From NCBI RefSeq assembly GCF_001424305.1, contig NZ_LMPD01000006.1, forward strand, positions 192,490 through 256,489: DNA of 64,000 bases, given 5' to 3'. The translations under genes were made by a program, and so were the position numbers. The notes under the pieces are model-generated. The model was not told where the DNA came from and did no database searches. It saw only the letters and a program-made list of their open reading frames with translations. Below are positions 18,316 to 25,866 of this stretch, one piece after another. Source of the DNA: Pedobacter sp. Leaf176. GTDB taxonomy: Bacteria; Bacteroidota; Bacteroidia; Sphingobacteriales; Sphingobacteriaceae. Each line of letters opens with the position of its first letter. The first letter of the stretch is position 1.

Positions 18316-19599
18316 ATGAATTCGAGAATTACAAAATCAACAATGTTGGTTGCTTTATTGGGACTATCATCACAGCTATTTGCACAAGAAACTCCAACTA
18401 CATCTGGTAGATTTGGCAAGCAGTCATTAAGAACGTGGAGCATTGGTGCACACGGTGGTATTCTTAGCCAGAATACATTTTTAGGAGGCGGAAGTGTAAA
18501 AGCTGAAGAATTTAAAAGTATCGGCTATGGTGCATTTGTTAAAAAACAGATTTTACCTGCCTTAGGCTTACAAGCTGACTTTTTACGTGGTGAAATTAAA
18601 ACATTGAATGCAACGAGCACCATTGAGCAAATAAACAAAATTAATTGGTCAGGGTCATTAACAGCCGTTTTAAACATTGCGAACTTCAGTTTAAATACAG
18701 AGAATGCAGTTTTAATCCCTTATATCAAGGCTGGTGCCGGCTACATGTCCTCTGATTCTCAGGTTGGGACGGTTCAAGCTTTTACTGATAGAGAAGGATG
18801 GTTCATTCCAACTGGTGTTGGATTCAAATTGGGTGTATCTAAAGGCATCAATATTGATTTAGGCTACGACATCAATTTCATTAAATCTTCTGCGACTGTT
18901 AAAAGTGCTTACAACGAAAGTAGATTCTCTTATGCTCATGCAGGTTTAGAATTTGCTTTGGGTAATAAGGAAAACCCTCAGCTGCAAAATTACAGCGCAA
19001 TTGCGGACTTGCGTAAACAAAGTGCGGAAGAAAGTGCTGAACTTAGAAGAGCATTATCTACAGCAGAGCAAAATGCGGCAAGAGACAGAGAGCAATATGC
19101 TAAAGATTTAGCTGATGACGATAACGATGGCGTAGCAAACAAATTTGACAAATGCCCTGGAACTCCTTCAGGAACAGTTGTTGATGGTTCAGGATGCCCT
19201 TTAGCTGCTCCAACTACCAAAGTGATTAAAGAAACAACTGTAATTACAGAAGCTGACCGTAAAGTGGTGAGAGATGCGATTTCTAATTTAGAATTCGATT
19301 TAGGTAAATCAACTATTCGTTCTAAATCTTATACTACTTTAAACAGAGTTGCTACTTTATTAATGGAGAAAAACTTTAGTTTAAAATTAGCCGGTCACAC
19401 AGATAATACTGGTGGTAGAGAATTAAACTTACGTTTATCTAAAGATAGAGCAGAATCCGTTAAAGCTTATTTAGTTTCGCAAGGTGCTAATGCATCCAGA
19501 ATTGAAGCTACAGGTTACGGACCAGATCAACCAATTGCAACTAACAAAAGTGCATCTGGACGTCAGGCAAACCGTCGTGTAGAATTTACATTATATTAA
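18316..19599 (+). CDS. OmpA-family outer-membrane protein with TSP3-like linker
   Basis: The start is ATG 18316 (427 residues), which gives a clean signal peptide ending SQLFAQ; the track started at an upstream TTG. After cleavage come an eight-strand-type barrel (~30-220), a charged helical stretch, a calcium-type thrombospondin-3 repeat (DDDNDGVANKFDKCPG) and a C-terminal OmpA peptidoglycan-binding domain (LAGHTDNTGG, NRRVEF). Such proteins tether the outer membrane to the cell wall and are usually abundant. A strong terminator follows. Confidence 0.93.
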   Translation: MNSRITKSTMLVALLGLSSQLFAQETPTTSGRFGKQSLRTWSIGAHGGILSQNTFLGGGSVKAEEFKSIGYGAFVKKQILPALGLQADFLRGEIKTLNATSTIEQINKINWSGSLTAVLNIANFSLNTENAVLIPYIKAGAGYMSSDSQVGTVQAFTDREGWFIPTGVGFKLGVSKGINIDLGYDINFIKSSATVKSAYNESRFSYAHAGLEFALGNKENPQLQNYSAIADLRKQSAEESAELRRALSTAEQNAARDREQYAKDLADDDNDGVANKFDKCPGTPSGTVVDGSGCPLAAPTTKVIKETTVITEADRKVVRDAISNLEFDLGKSTIRSKSYTTLNRVATLLMEKNFSLKLAGHTDNTGGRELNLRLSKDRAESVKAYLVSQGANASRIEATGYGPDQPIATNKSASGRQANRRVEFTLY

Positions 19600-19616
19600 T
19601 TGATCATATAATGAAA

Positions 19617-19650
19617 CGCAAAAGCCCCGATTATAATCGGGGCTTTTGCG
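19617..19650. terminator. Strong bidirectional terminator
   Basis: Near-perfect 14-bp stem CGCAAAAGCCCCGATT / AATCGGGGCTTTTGCG between the convergent OmpA and helicase-like genes. Confidence 0.88.
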
Positions 19651-19701
19651 TTTACAAATATCTGTTTTAAGTGCTTCCTGCCTTGCAATGACAACCTATT
19701 A

Positions 19702-21000
19702 TTAAGACAAACCTTTTTTATTCTTATAAGTCATTTTTGCCTTAGTGCCGGCGCTGTAATTATAGTTCTTTAAATTACTGGCTTTTTTTTCGTGAAAAGC
19801 GGCACCACGTTCAGATGTTTCCTCATCTTCCTCTTTTTTCTTTTTCTTAGGTTTTGCGGCAGCATCCACAATTTTCAAATCCTCTGGCAAGTCCATTACT
19901 TCCATTCGCTGACCAATAGCTTGCTCAATTTTCTTTACCTCAATTAATTCAATATCTGTAGAGAACGTAATGGCAACGACTTCTTCATCTTCATGTTTAA
20001 CAATACGCTGAATCAAAGTTTCTTTTTGTTCAGGCAATTCAAAATGAAGAATAAACGGTATGCCATGAATATCTAAATCAACCAGGTTTTCATTGGCAAC
20101 AATCAAAACCCTGGCATCAGGATTTGATTTGAAATCCTCAATATCATCATAACCTTTATCATCAAAAAATAAGGAACGATAAATACTTATTTCTCCTTCT
20201 TTAGGATTATTAAAATTTTTAAAAACAGTTTGAGCAGTTAGCCGCGTGTTTACGAACACGACTACTTTTTCAAAAAATTCAGTATCGTTTAACAGTAAGG
20301 TTAATAAATTTAATTTGGTTCTGAAATTTGGAACCTGATATAACATTTGCGGATACACCTCTGCTTGCTTTTCGCCTATTTCTTCAACTTCGATGGTCGT
20401 AGCAGAATCTTTAATGAAAGGCGAAATCATGTGGTTAAGTTTTTCGTGCATTACTTCCGTAAATACGACGTGTTGAGATTTATATGCACTATTTGCCAAT
20501 TCTACAACCGGCAATTGTAAGCCCTTTTTCACAATAAGCTCCGCATTATCAACAATAAACAACTGGATTTTATTCGTATTTAAAGCAAGTTTTAAATATA
20601 ACGCACGCGCCCTATCCGGAACAGCTACGATAATATCGCAGCCATCAGTAATCTCATTCATTTGTGTTTCAATAGTGCCACGACTATCGATTCCCAAAAT
20701 CCTGAATGTGCTGTTGCGGTTTAATAGCGCAAATTGCTCCAGGACATGATCAACATGTTCTGCATCAGGAACCAGGATTAAAGCCCTTGGTGCTTCTTCA
20801 AATGCATATTTTAATTTCATTAAAGTAGCTAAAACATAAGTTGTTGTTTTACCCGACCCCTCCGGACCCACTGCAATAACATCCTGGCCACCTAAAATCC
20901 GAGACATGGTTTTGGTTTGGATTTCCTTTGGAGTTAAAAATCCTGCATCAGTCATGGCTGCAACAAGTGGTTTACTCAGTTTTAATTTTTCTAATGACAC
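19702..21000 (-). CDS. Degenerate DEAD-box RNA helicase-like protein
   Basis: I start at GTG 21000 (SLEKLKLSKPL follows; 432 residues), where DEAD-box homology begins; the tracked ORF runs 32 codons further upstream into AT-rich sequence. The Q motif (GFLTPKEIQ) and Walker A (GPEGSGKTT) are present. Motif II reads VDNAEL instead of DEAD, motif III is not recognisable, and motif VI reads QRIVKHEDEE instead of HRxGRxxR. Part of motif V (DLDIHGI) remains. A lysine-rich tail (AKPKKKKKEE) follows. It may bind RNA without unwinding it. No frameshift or stop is seen, so it appears to be maintained. Confidence 0.8.
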   Translation of the reverse strand: MSLEKLKLSKPLVAAMTDAGFLTPKEIQTKTMSRILGGQDVIAVGPEGSGKTTTYVLATLMKLKYAFEEAPRALILVPDAEHVDHVLEQFALLNRNSTFRILGIDSRGTIETQMNEITDGCDIIVAVPDRARALYLKLALNTNKIQLFIVDNAELIVKKGLQLPVVELANSAYKSQHVVFTEVMHEKLNHMISPFIKDSATTIEVEEIGEKQAEVYPQMLYQVPNFRTKLNLLTLLLNDTEFFEKVVVFVNTRLTAQTVFKNFNNPKEGEISIYRSLFFDDKGYDDIEDFKSNPDARVLIVANENLVDLDIHGIPFILHFELPEQKETLIQRIVKHEDEEVVAITFSTDIELIEVKKIEQAIGQRMEVMDLPEDLKIVDAAAKPKKKKKEEDEETSERGAAFHEKKASNLKNYNYSAGTKAKMTYKNKKGLS

Positions 21001-21274
21001 GCCTATCTTTTTAATGTTTGAAAATGCAAATATCCTTAAAATAATTAGCTTTTGAGAAATTGAATTTAAGGACTGATAATAAATGCCGCAAATCAATGGG
21101 TAATTCAGGTGTCCAAAGCATCATTCTCATTAAAATTGGTAACATTCTTAATATTTAGATACACCGTATTTTAAATAATAATATCAAAAATAAAATTAGT
21201 TGCTGATTATAAGAAAGTTAAATGGTTTTTTAAATTAAATACTATTAATTCTATAGATATTATATACTTATTTA

Positions 21275-21282
21275 TATATTTG
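21275..21282 (+). promoter_or_regulatory. -7 promoter element of the tRNA-like unit
   Basis: TATATTTG, a perfect TAnnTTTG. Predicted +1 near 21289, 49 bases before the 53-codon ORF. Confidence 0.5.
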
Positions 21283-21337
21283 CCTCAATAGCAGTCCTTA
21301 ATTAAAAAAAGAATGTTAACAGTTAAATGCAGAAATC

Positions 21338-21499
21338 ATGTCCATCTATTTCCAATATCCAGCAATACATGACTATCCAAATTTAAATTATCAAATTAAA
21401 ACGGAAGTTGTAAGCGAACAGGCTTTAAAAGACAAAGATAAGCTGAATCAGGATGAGGTAAAGGAACTAAAAGATTTTTTAGCGTTAAAGCCAGTTTAA
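21338..21499 (+). CDS. 53-residue hypothetical protein
   Basis: ATG 21338 to TAA 21499, too short for the ORF track. The peptide is MSIYFQYPAI then HDYPNLNYQIK, followed by a charged, probably helical C-terminal half (KDKDKLNQDEVKELKDFL). It has no signal peptide or membrane segment and matches no family I recognise. A consensus promoter upstream and a tRNA-like sequence plus terminator downstream suggest one transcript of about 400 bases. It could be a real small protein or chance. Confidence 0.5.
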   Translation: MSIYFQYPAIHDYPNLNYQIKTEVVSEQALKDKDKLNQDEVKELKDFLALKPV

Positions 21500-21506
21500 T
21501 TTACAC

Positions 21507-21580
21507 GGCCAGTTGACCGATTGGGAAGTTGAGGTTTCATAAACTATCATATAATGGTTCGAATCCATTACTAGGCCGCT
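21507..21580 (+). tRNA. tRNA-like sequence, CAT anticodon, degenerate stems
   Basis: The T arm is perfect (AATGG-TTCGAAT-CCATT). The spacing gives a 5-base variable loop and a 7-base anticodon loop TTCATAA with U33, anticodon CAT and A37. T8, A14, the GG of the D loop and A21 also fit. The acceptor, D and anticodon stems contain mismatches (acceptor pairs CGGCC/GGCCG only with a bulged A). It could be a decayed tRNA-Met, an unusual tRNA, or a tRNA mimic. CCA is not encoded. I would not count it as a working tRNA without a covariance score. Confidence 0.45.
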
Positions 21581-21660
21581 AAGTGTAACTCATAACACTT
21601 AAACCTGATTCTGCTCGATTAGGTAATATTTGGTTATCTTATATTTGTTTTGTTGTTAGC

Positions 21661-21694
21661 AAGGGCTGTTCGCGATGGATAGCCTTTACTTTTT
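21661..21694 (+). terminator. Hairpin terminator after the tRNA-like sequence
   Basis: AAGGGCTGTTC pairs (with G-U pairs) to GGATAGCCTTT over a 5-base loop, followed by ACTTTTT. It closes the unit that starts near 21289. A second TATATTTG at 21640 sits just before it. Confidence 0.65.
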
Positions 21695-22071
21695 ACGTCA
21701 ATTTTCTGTCATTCTAAATGCGAGTAATAACTATAAACATCAGTTATAAACTGTCGTATTATTTGGACTTAAATAGTTCGTTCGCTCAAGGTGGAGCGCT
21801 CTTTGTAATAAAATACTACATGTTTAAAAGATTTCTCTGTTCCGCTGGGCACCAGTCGAAATGAAGATAAAGCGGCGAAAGAACATTTTTCTAAAAAATC
21901 TTAAAACATTTTATTTACTTATCGGTTAACTATATAATTCACATTATACTAATCTTTCACAGATTAATTTGTTTGGTTTAAAAAAAGGGATTTATGGATA
22001 TAAATCCCTTTTCTTTTATGCAAGAATTTTAAATCATATATTAGCTAACCCAACAAACATCTACTATTTAA
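21695..22071. other. 377-bp gap with repeat remnants upstream of the LD-carboxypeptidase gene
   Basis: No ORF is seen. Bases ~21835-21872 (AAAAGATTTCTC ... TCGAAATGA) resemble the right half of the palindromic repeat at 40381-40470, so this is probably a broken copy. A terminator hairpin lies at 21984-22017. Confidence 0.5.
21984..22017 (+). terminator. Hairpin terminator just upstream of the S66 peptidase gene
   Basis: AAGGGATTTA / TAAATCCCTT stem followed by TTCTTTT. It has no gene directly upstream, so it either backs up the terminator at 21661 or acts as an attenuator for the peptidase gene 55 bases downstream. Confidence 0.65.
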
Positions 22072-23097
22072 ATGAATAGAAAACATTTTCTTTCTTCGTT
22101 TATTGCTGCTGCAGGTGTACTTCCTGCTTTTAAAGCTTTAGCTACCAGCACTAAAGAGGATGAAGATTCATTATTTAAAATTCCTCCATATTTAAAACAA
22201 GGCGATACGATTGGAATAAGTAGCCCTGCAGGATTTATCACACCGGAGCAAATTCAGCCATCAGTTCTGCAGATGCAGAGTTGGGGTTTCAACATAAAGA
22301 TCGGCGAAACTATTGGTAAACGGGATTTCACTTATGGTGGTACCGATGAGGAAAGATTAGCTGATTTTCAAAAAATGCTTGATGATCCGAACATAAAAGC
22401 CATTATGTGTGCCCGTGGTGGTTATGGTTTTATTAGGATAATAGATAACCTGGATTTTTCATTATTTAAAAGAAATCCAAAATGGATTATTGGTTTTAGT
22501 GATATTACCGTGCTGCATTGCCATTTAGCAAAAAATTATGGTATTGCATCCATTCATTCAAAAATGTGCAATAGTTTTCCTGACGATTGGACGAAAGCAG
22601 AACCCATTCAAATTGAAACTATTTTATCAATCAGGGATGCGATAATTGGTGGGCGAATGAATTATACAGCTCCTGTTAATCCAAATAATAAATATGGAAA
22701 GGTTGATGGAATTCTGGTTGGTGGAAATTTGAGCATAATTGAGACCCTGGCGGGCAGTGATTCAGATTTAGATACTAACAACAAAATTCTATTTATTGAA
22801 GATACGGGCGAATACCTATACAGTATTGACAGAATGCTTTGGAATTTAAAACGTAGTGGGAAGCTAAAAAATCTGAAAGGATTAATTGTTGGCGGTTTCA
22901 AGGTTAAGCCTGATGATGCAGGAGAAGAGTTCGGAAAAAACATTTACGAAATTATTATGGAGAAGGTTGCAGCATATGACTACCCCATCGCTTTTGATTT
23001 TCCAGTTGGACATCAAAGGAATAATTTTGCCTTGAAATGTGGATTAAGGCATGTCTTAGAAGTAAATGAGCGCGGCACTCAACTCCGCAGTCATTAA
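22072..23097 (+). CDS. S66-family LD-carboxypeptidase
   Basis: 341 residues of the LdcA fold. The Ser nucleophile is in IIGFSDIT, the Glu in FIEDTGE and the His in FPVGHQRNNF, the usual S66 triad order. The N terminus (NRKHFLSSFIAAAGVLPAF) looks like a signal or anchor, suggesting an exported form. LdcA enzymes trim the terminal D-Ala from muropeptide tetrapeptides during wall recycling; LdcA itself is cytoplasmic, so an exported member would act on the sacculus. Confidence 0.88.
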   Translation: MNRKHFLSSFIAAAGVLPAFKALATSTKEDEDSLFKIPPYLKQGDTIGISSPAGFITPEQIQPSVLQMQSWGFNIKIGETIGKRDFTYGGTDEERLADFQKMLDDPNIKAIMCARGGYGFIRIIDNLDFSLFKRNPKWIIGFSDITVLHCHLAKNYGIASIHSKMCNSFPDDWTKAEPIQIETILSIRDAIIGGRMNYTAPVNPNNKYGKVDGILVGGNLSIIETLAGSDSDLDTNNKILFIEDTGEYLYSIDRMLWNLKRSGKLKNLKGLIVGGFKVKPDDAGEEFGKNIYEIIMEKVAAYDYPIAFDFPVGHQRNNFALKCGLRHVLEVNERGTQLRSH

Positions 23098-23159
23098 CAA
23101 CTTCTGCTTAGCTTTGAGTGGATATGGAATAACTAAGGTGACACATCAAAAACGAATAT

Positions 23160-24476
23160 CTAAACTGTCTTTACTTCGTCATTCTCATAATCCTCAATAT
23201 CAGTAATGTATCCATTTATCAAGAGGAAATCAAAAAGCGGCTTTGCCTCAGGAGTGACTGGCATATTTGTGGTTGTTACCACCTCATTCGTTTTCTTATC
23301 TAAGAAAGGATATGCAAATAATCGAACGTTTGTATTAAACATATCATTTACGTAACTCAGTAATTGACCTGAATAATTTTCTCCTTTAAAATTTGTTGAA
23401 TTGAATACAAATTTCAGATTGTTAATGTTGGTTGCCAGACCTACACTTTTTGGTTTGCACCTGGCTAAATATTTTGCCAGGCGGTTATGACGAGTAAAAT
23501 TAGATACGATTACGATATTACCTGTATCACACATCTCTTGTGCACGTTTGGCAACAGTTTCCAAATCAATGTCATCAGGTGTTTCATCATCATCGGTCAA
23601 AACGTTGGTTAATAAAACTTCAATCATCACAGCAAGATTTCCGTCCTCAACGCTATTTGTGCGTTTAAACTGATCAGTTGCTTTATTAAATAAATTGAAG
23701 TTTGGTAATGATTTCTGACCATATTTGGTTCTCAAAATCATGATATCCTTTTTATATAATAAATCTTTCGCCTGGCGTGGATGTGCATCTGAATCGAAAA
23801 TCGCTGCTGCTGAAAAGTCCTTCATAATCATATAAAGATTAAGTAAGATATTATCGACTTCAGGAAACGCAGGACCTTTAACAGAAATTAGGTCGATCTC
23901 AACTGAACCAATAGTCAGGTTATCAGCCAGAGATTCTACCATTAATTTGGGATCTTTATAATGATAAAAAGCAGCATATAGTAAATTCACGCCAATAATC
24001 CCTAACACACGTTGCTGCATATTCACATCGGTGTCTAGTAAACGAACATGAAAAAATATTTCGTTAGGGAAACCCCCTGGCTCATCCTGGAAACGAATTC
24101 CAACCCAACCATGGGGTTCATTTGTACGTTTGTAATTTAAAGTTGTAACTGTATCAGCAAATGCGAAAAATGTTCTGCTTTCATATTTCTCACCTGATAG
24201 GCGCTCATTGAGCAAACCGAATTCGTGATCCAGCATTTGCAAAAGTCGGTTTTGAGAAACATAGCGTCCGTTAGATTCTGCTCCGTAAATTGCGTCACTG
24301 AAAGTCATATCATAGGCAGACATGGTTTTTGCAACCGTTCCTGATGCCGCGCCTGCGTTAAAAAAGTTTCGGGAAACTTCCTGTCCGGCTCCAATTTCGG
24401 CGAAAGTACCGTAAATTCTCGGGTCGAGGTTAATCTTAAGTGCTTTACGTTTAGTGTCCAGAATTTCTCTTGCCAT
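23160..24476 (-). CDS. Conserved protein of unknown function (438 aa)
   Basis: 438 residues beginning MAREILDTKRKALKINLD, then GTFAEIGAGQEVSRNFFNAG. I recognise this as a widely conserved Bacteroidota-type protein but know no tested function. There is no signal peptide, membrane helix or nucleotide loop that I can identify; the sequence is mixed alpha/beta and probably cytoplasmic. It is sometimes labelled a TonB receptor, which the lack of an export signal and of a barrel contradicts. A perfect -7 element lies four bases before the ATG, pointing to a leaderless mRNA. Confidence 0.75.
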   Translation of the reverse strand: MAREILDTKRKALKINLDPRIYGTFAEIGAGQEVSRNFFNAGAASGTVAKTMSAYDMTFSDAIYGAESNGRYVSQNRLLQMLDHEFGLLNERLSGEKYESRTFFAFADTVTTLNYKRTNEPHGWVGIRFQDEPGGFPNEIFFHVRLLDTDVNMQQRVLGIIGVNLLYAAFYHYKDPKLMVESLADNLTIGSVEIDLISVKGPAFPEVDNILLNLYMIMKDFSAAAIFDSDAHPRQAKDLLYKKDIMILRTKYGQKSLPNFNLFNKATDQFKRTNSVEDGNLAVMIEVLLTNVLTDDDETPDDIDLETVAKRAQEMCDTGNIVIVSNFTRHNRLAKYLARCKPKSVGLATNINNLKFVFNSTNFKGENYSGQLLSYVNDMFNTNVRLFAYPFLDKKTNEVVTTTNMPVTPEAKPLFDFLLINGYITDIEDYENDEVKTV

Positions 24477-24480
24477 ACCG

Positions 24481-24488
24481 CAAAAATA
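24481..24488 (-). promoter_or_regulatory. -7 promoter element almost touching the ATG of the 438-aa unknown gene
   Basis: Reads TATTTTTG on the minus strand and ends four bases before the ATG, so the predicted +1 is at the start codon. Confidence 0.5.
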
Positions 24489-24562
24489 ACAAAAATCATT
24501 AGTTCATTGGCATCGTAAACTGATTTGTTTAGACACAAGATTTAATGACAAATGCAACAATA

Positions 24563-24600
24563 TAAAAAAATAAGGTTAGCATCATCCAATGCTAACCTTA
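24563..24600 (-). terminator. Terminator of the Hsp20 gene
   Basis: On the minus strand AAGGTTAGCAT pairs with ATGCTAACCTT and is followed by ATTTTTTT. It lies 140 bases past the hsp20 stop, so the message has a long 3' region. Confidence 0.75.
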
Positions 24601-24610
24601 TAAACCTAAA

Positions 24611-24720
24611 CTTAAACTATTATGAAACCTGCAGCAGCCATCAACTAAATCAACCACACTACCGAGCTGATGCAAGCTTCATAACCTTATTCCTAAAACT
24701 AAACTATTATGAAAAATCCT
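24611..24720. repeat. Duplicated TAAACTATTATGAAA leader-like motif
   Basis: Two copies of AAACTATTATGAAA, about 90 bases apart (near 24616 and 24704), in the gap downstream of hsp20. Each looks like a typical 5' leader with a start codon on the plus strand. The first opens an 8-codon ORF (MKPAAAIN). Possible remnants of duplicated gene starts. Confidence 0.4.
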
Positions 24721-24739
24721 CTGTCGAAAAACGCTTTTA

Positions 24740-25180
24740 TTACGATACTACAATTTCTTTGTGTTGTAATTTAGCATCATCTTTTTTGCTGATGTTGATA
24801 GTTAAAATACCGTCTTTATATTCAGCGGTAATGTTGTCACCGTCAGCAGAATCAGGTAAATTAAATGACCTTGCAAATGAGCTGTAGTCAAATTCTTTAC
24901 GAGTAAAATCTTTAGCTTGTTGGGTTTCATCCTTTTTAACTTCTGCCCACACAGAAAGTGTGTCTTTTTTTAAGTTGATTTGAAAATCTCCTTTTTTTAA
25001 ACCCGGTGCAGCCAGTTCAATAACGTAGGCGGTTTCGTTTTCGTAAATATTTACATTTGGCGATTTGTCAACCATTTTGTTTTTAGTCACTGCATCGCTA
25101 AACAATGAATCAAAAACATTGTTAAAGTAAGGTGCTGTGTTACGAGTTCTGTTGTTAAAATTTACAAGTGTCATATCCAA
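24740..25180 (-). CDS. Hsp20/alpha-crystallin small heat-shock protein
   Basis: 146 residues. The alpha-crystallin domain runs from about residue 40 to 135 (ELAAPGLKKGDFQINL, FARSFNLPDSADGDNI, AEYKDGILTINISKK), preceded by a short N-terminal arm. Small heat-shock proteins form oligomers that hold unfolding proteins for the DnaK system. It is divergent from the thioesterase gene. Confidence 0.93.
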   Translation of the reverse strand: MDMTLVNFNNRTRNTAPYFNNVFDSLFSDAVTKNKMVDKSPNVNIYENETAYVIELAAPGLKKGDFQINLKKDTLSVWAEVKKDETQQAKDFTRKEFDYSSFARSFNLPDSADGDNITAEYKDGILTINISKKDDAKLQHKEIVVS

Positions 25181-25241
25181 ATTTTTTTGTTTTTTATTTG
25201 ATATTAACCTTTATTCAACTTATATACCAAACCAGATATTT

Positions 25242-25730
25242 ATGATATTTAAGACATTATGGCAATCTATTTCAAAAAACAAAGACAAACTGTCAGATAT
25301 AAGAGCGTTTTCGGACCAGTTTAACTATAAAACGAGCATTCACTTACGTTTTATTGATTTTGATATGATGGGCCATGTAAACAATTCTGTCTACTTCACT
25401 TACCTGGAAATTGCAAGGACAAAATATTGGGAAGAGATTATTAAGTGGGATTGGAAAAAGACCGGAATTGTGATTGCTCACGCAGAATTAGACTATATTC
25501 TACCTATTGTGATGAATGATAAGATTGCCGTTCACGTAAAAACTTCAAGAATTGGAAATACAAGCTTTGATCTGGAATATCAGATTGTAAAAATTAAGGG
25601 AAATGAAGAAGTAATTTGCAGTAAAGGAAAAACGGTTTGTATCGCTGTCGATTATACAACGAGCAAGCCAACAGCTATACCAACCGCGGAAAAGCAAAAG
25701 ATGTTAGGGTTTGAACAATTGACCCCCTAA
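25242..25730 (+). CDS. 4HBT-fold acyl-CoA thioesterase
   Basis: The start is ATG 25242 (MIFKTLWQ, 162 residues); the tracked start at 25137 is a non-ATG codon inside hsp20. The hot-dog thioesterase motif DFDMMGHVNNSVYFTYLE carries the catalytic Asp and the helix of the 4-hydroxybenzoyl-CoA/YbgC group. The acyl substrate is unknown. The gene end runs into a C/G-rich palindromic repeat. Confidence 0.88.
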   Translation: MIFKTLWQSISKNKDKLSDIRAFSDQFNYKTSIHLRFIDFDMMGHVNNSVYFTYLEIARTKYWEEIIKWDWKKTGIVIAHAELDYILPIVMNDKIAVHVKTSRIGNTSFDLEYQIVKIKGNEEVICSKGKTVCIAVDYTTSKPTAIPTAEKQKMLGFEQLTP

Positions 25731-25866
25731 CCCCCTTAAGGGGGAAATACAAGCGAGATGGAAAAGCGCTCCTTATCATCAAAAAACAATACTAATCTCA
25801 TACAGCGTTTTTTAAACCTCGTAAAATGAAAGAAAGGCAATTCCCCCTTTAGGGCGCTAGGGGGTT
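25722..25866. repeat. Inverted repeat with CCCCCTAACCCCC / GGGGG arms
   Basis: Left arm CCCCCTAACCCCCTTAAGGG (itself palindromic) and right arm CCCCCTTTAGGGCGCTAGGG lie about 110 bases apart. The left arm contains the thioesterase stop codon and the right arm supplies the last codons and stop of the FAD-oxidase gene. A typical intergenic palindromic element of Bacteroidota. Confidence 0.65.

Noticed and set aside
21275-21694. The 53-codon/tRNA-like unit as tmRNA (ssrA)
   Set aside because: No split acceptor stem around the ORF, no tag peptide ending in ALAA-type residues, and the T arm sits on the 3' side only as in a normal tRNA.
24552-24887. 111-residue ORF on the plus strand
   Set aside because: Opposite strand of hsp20 and its terminator; low-complexity translation without a family.
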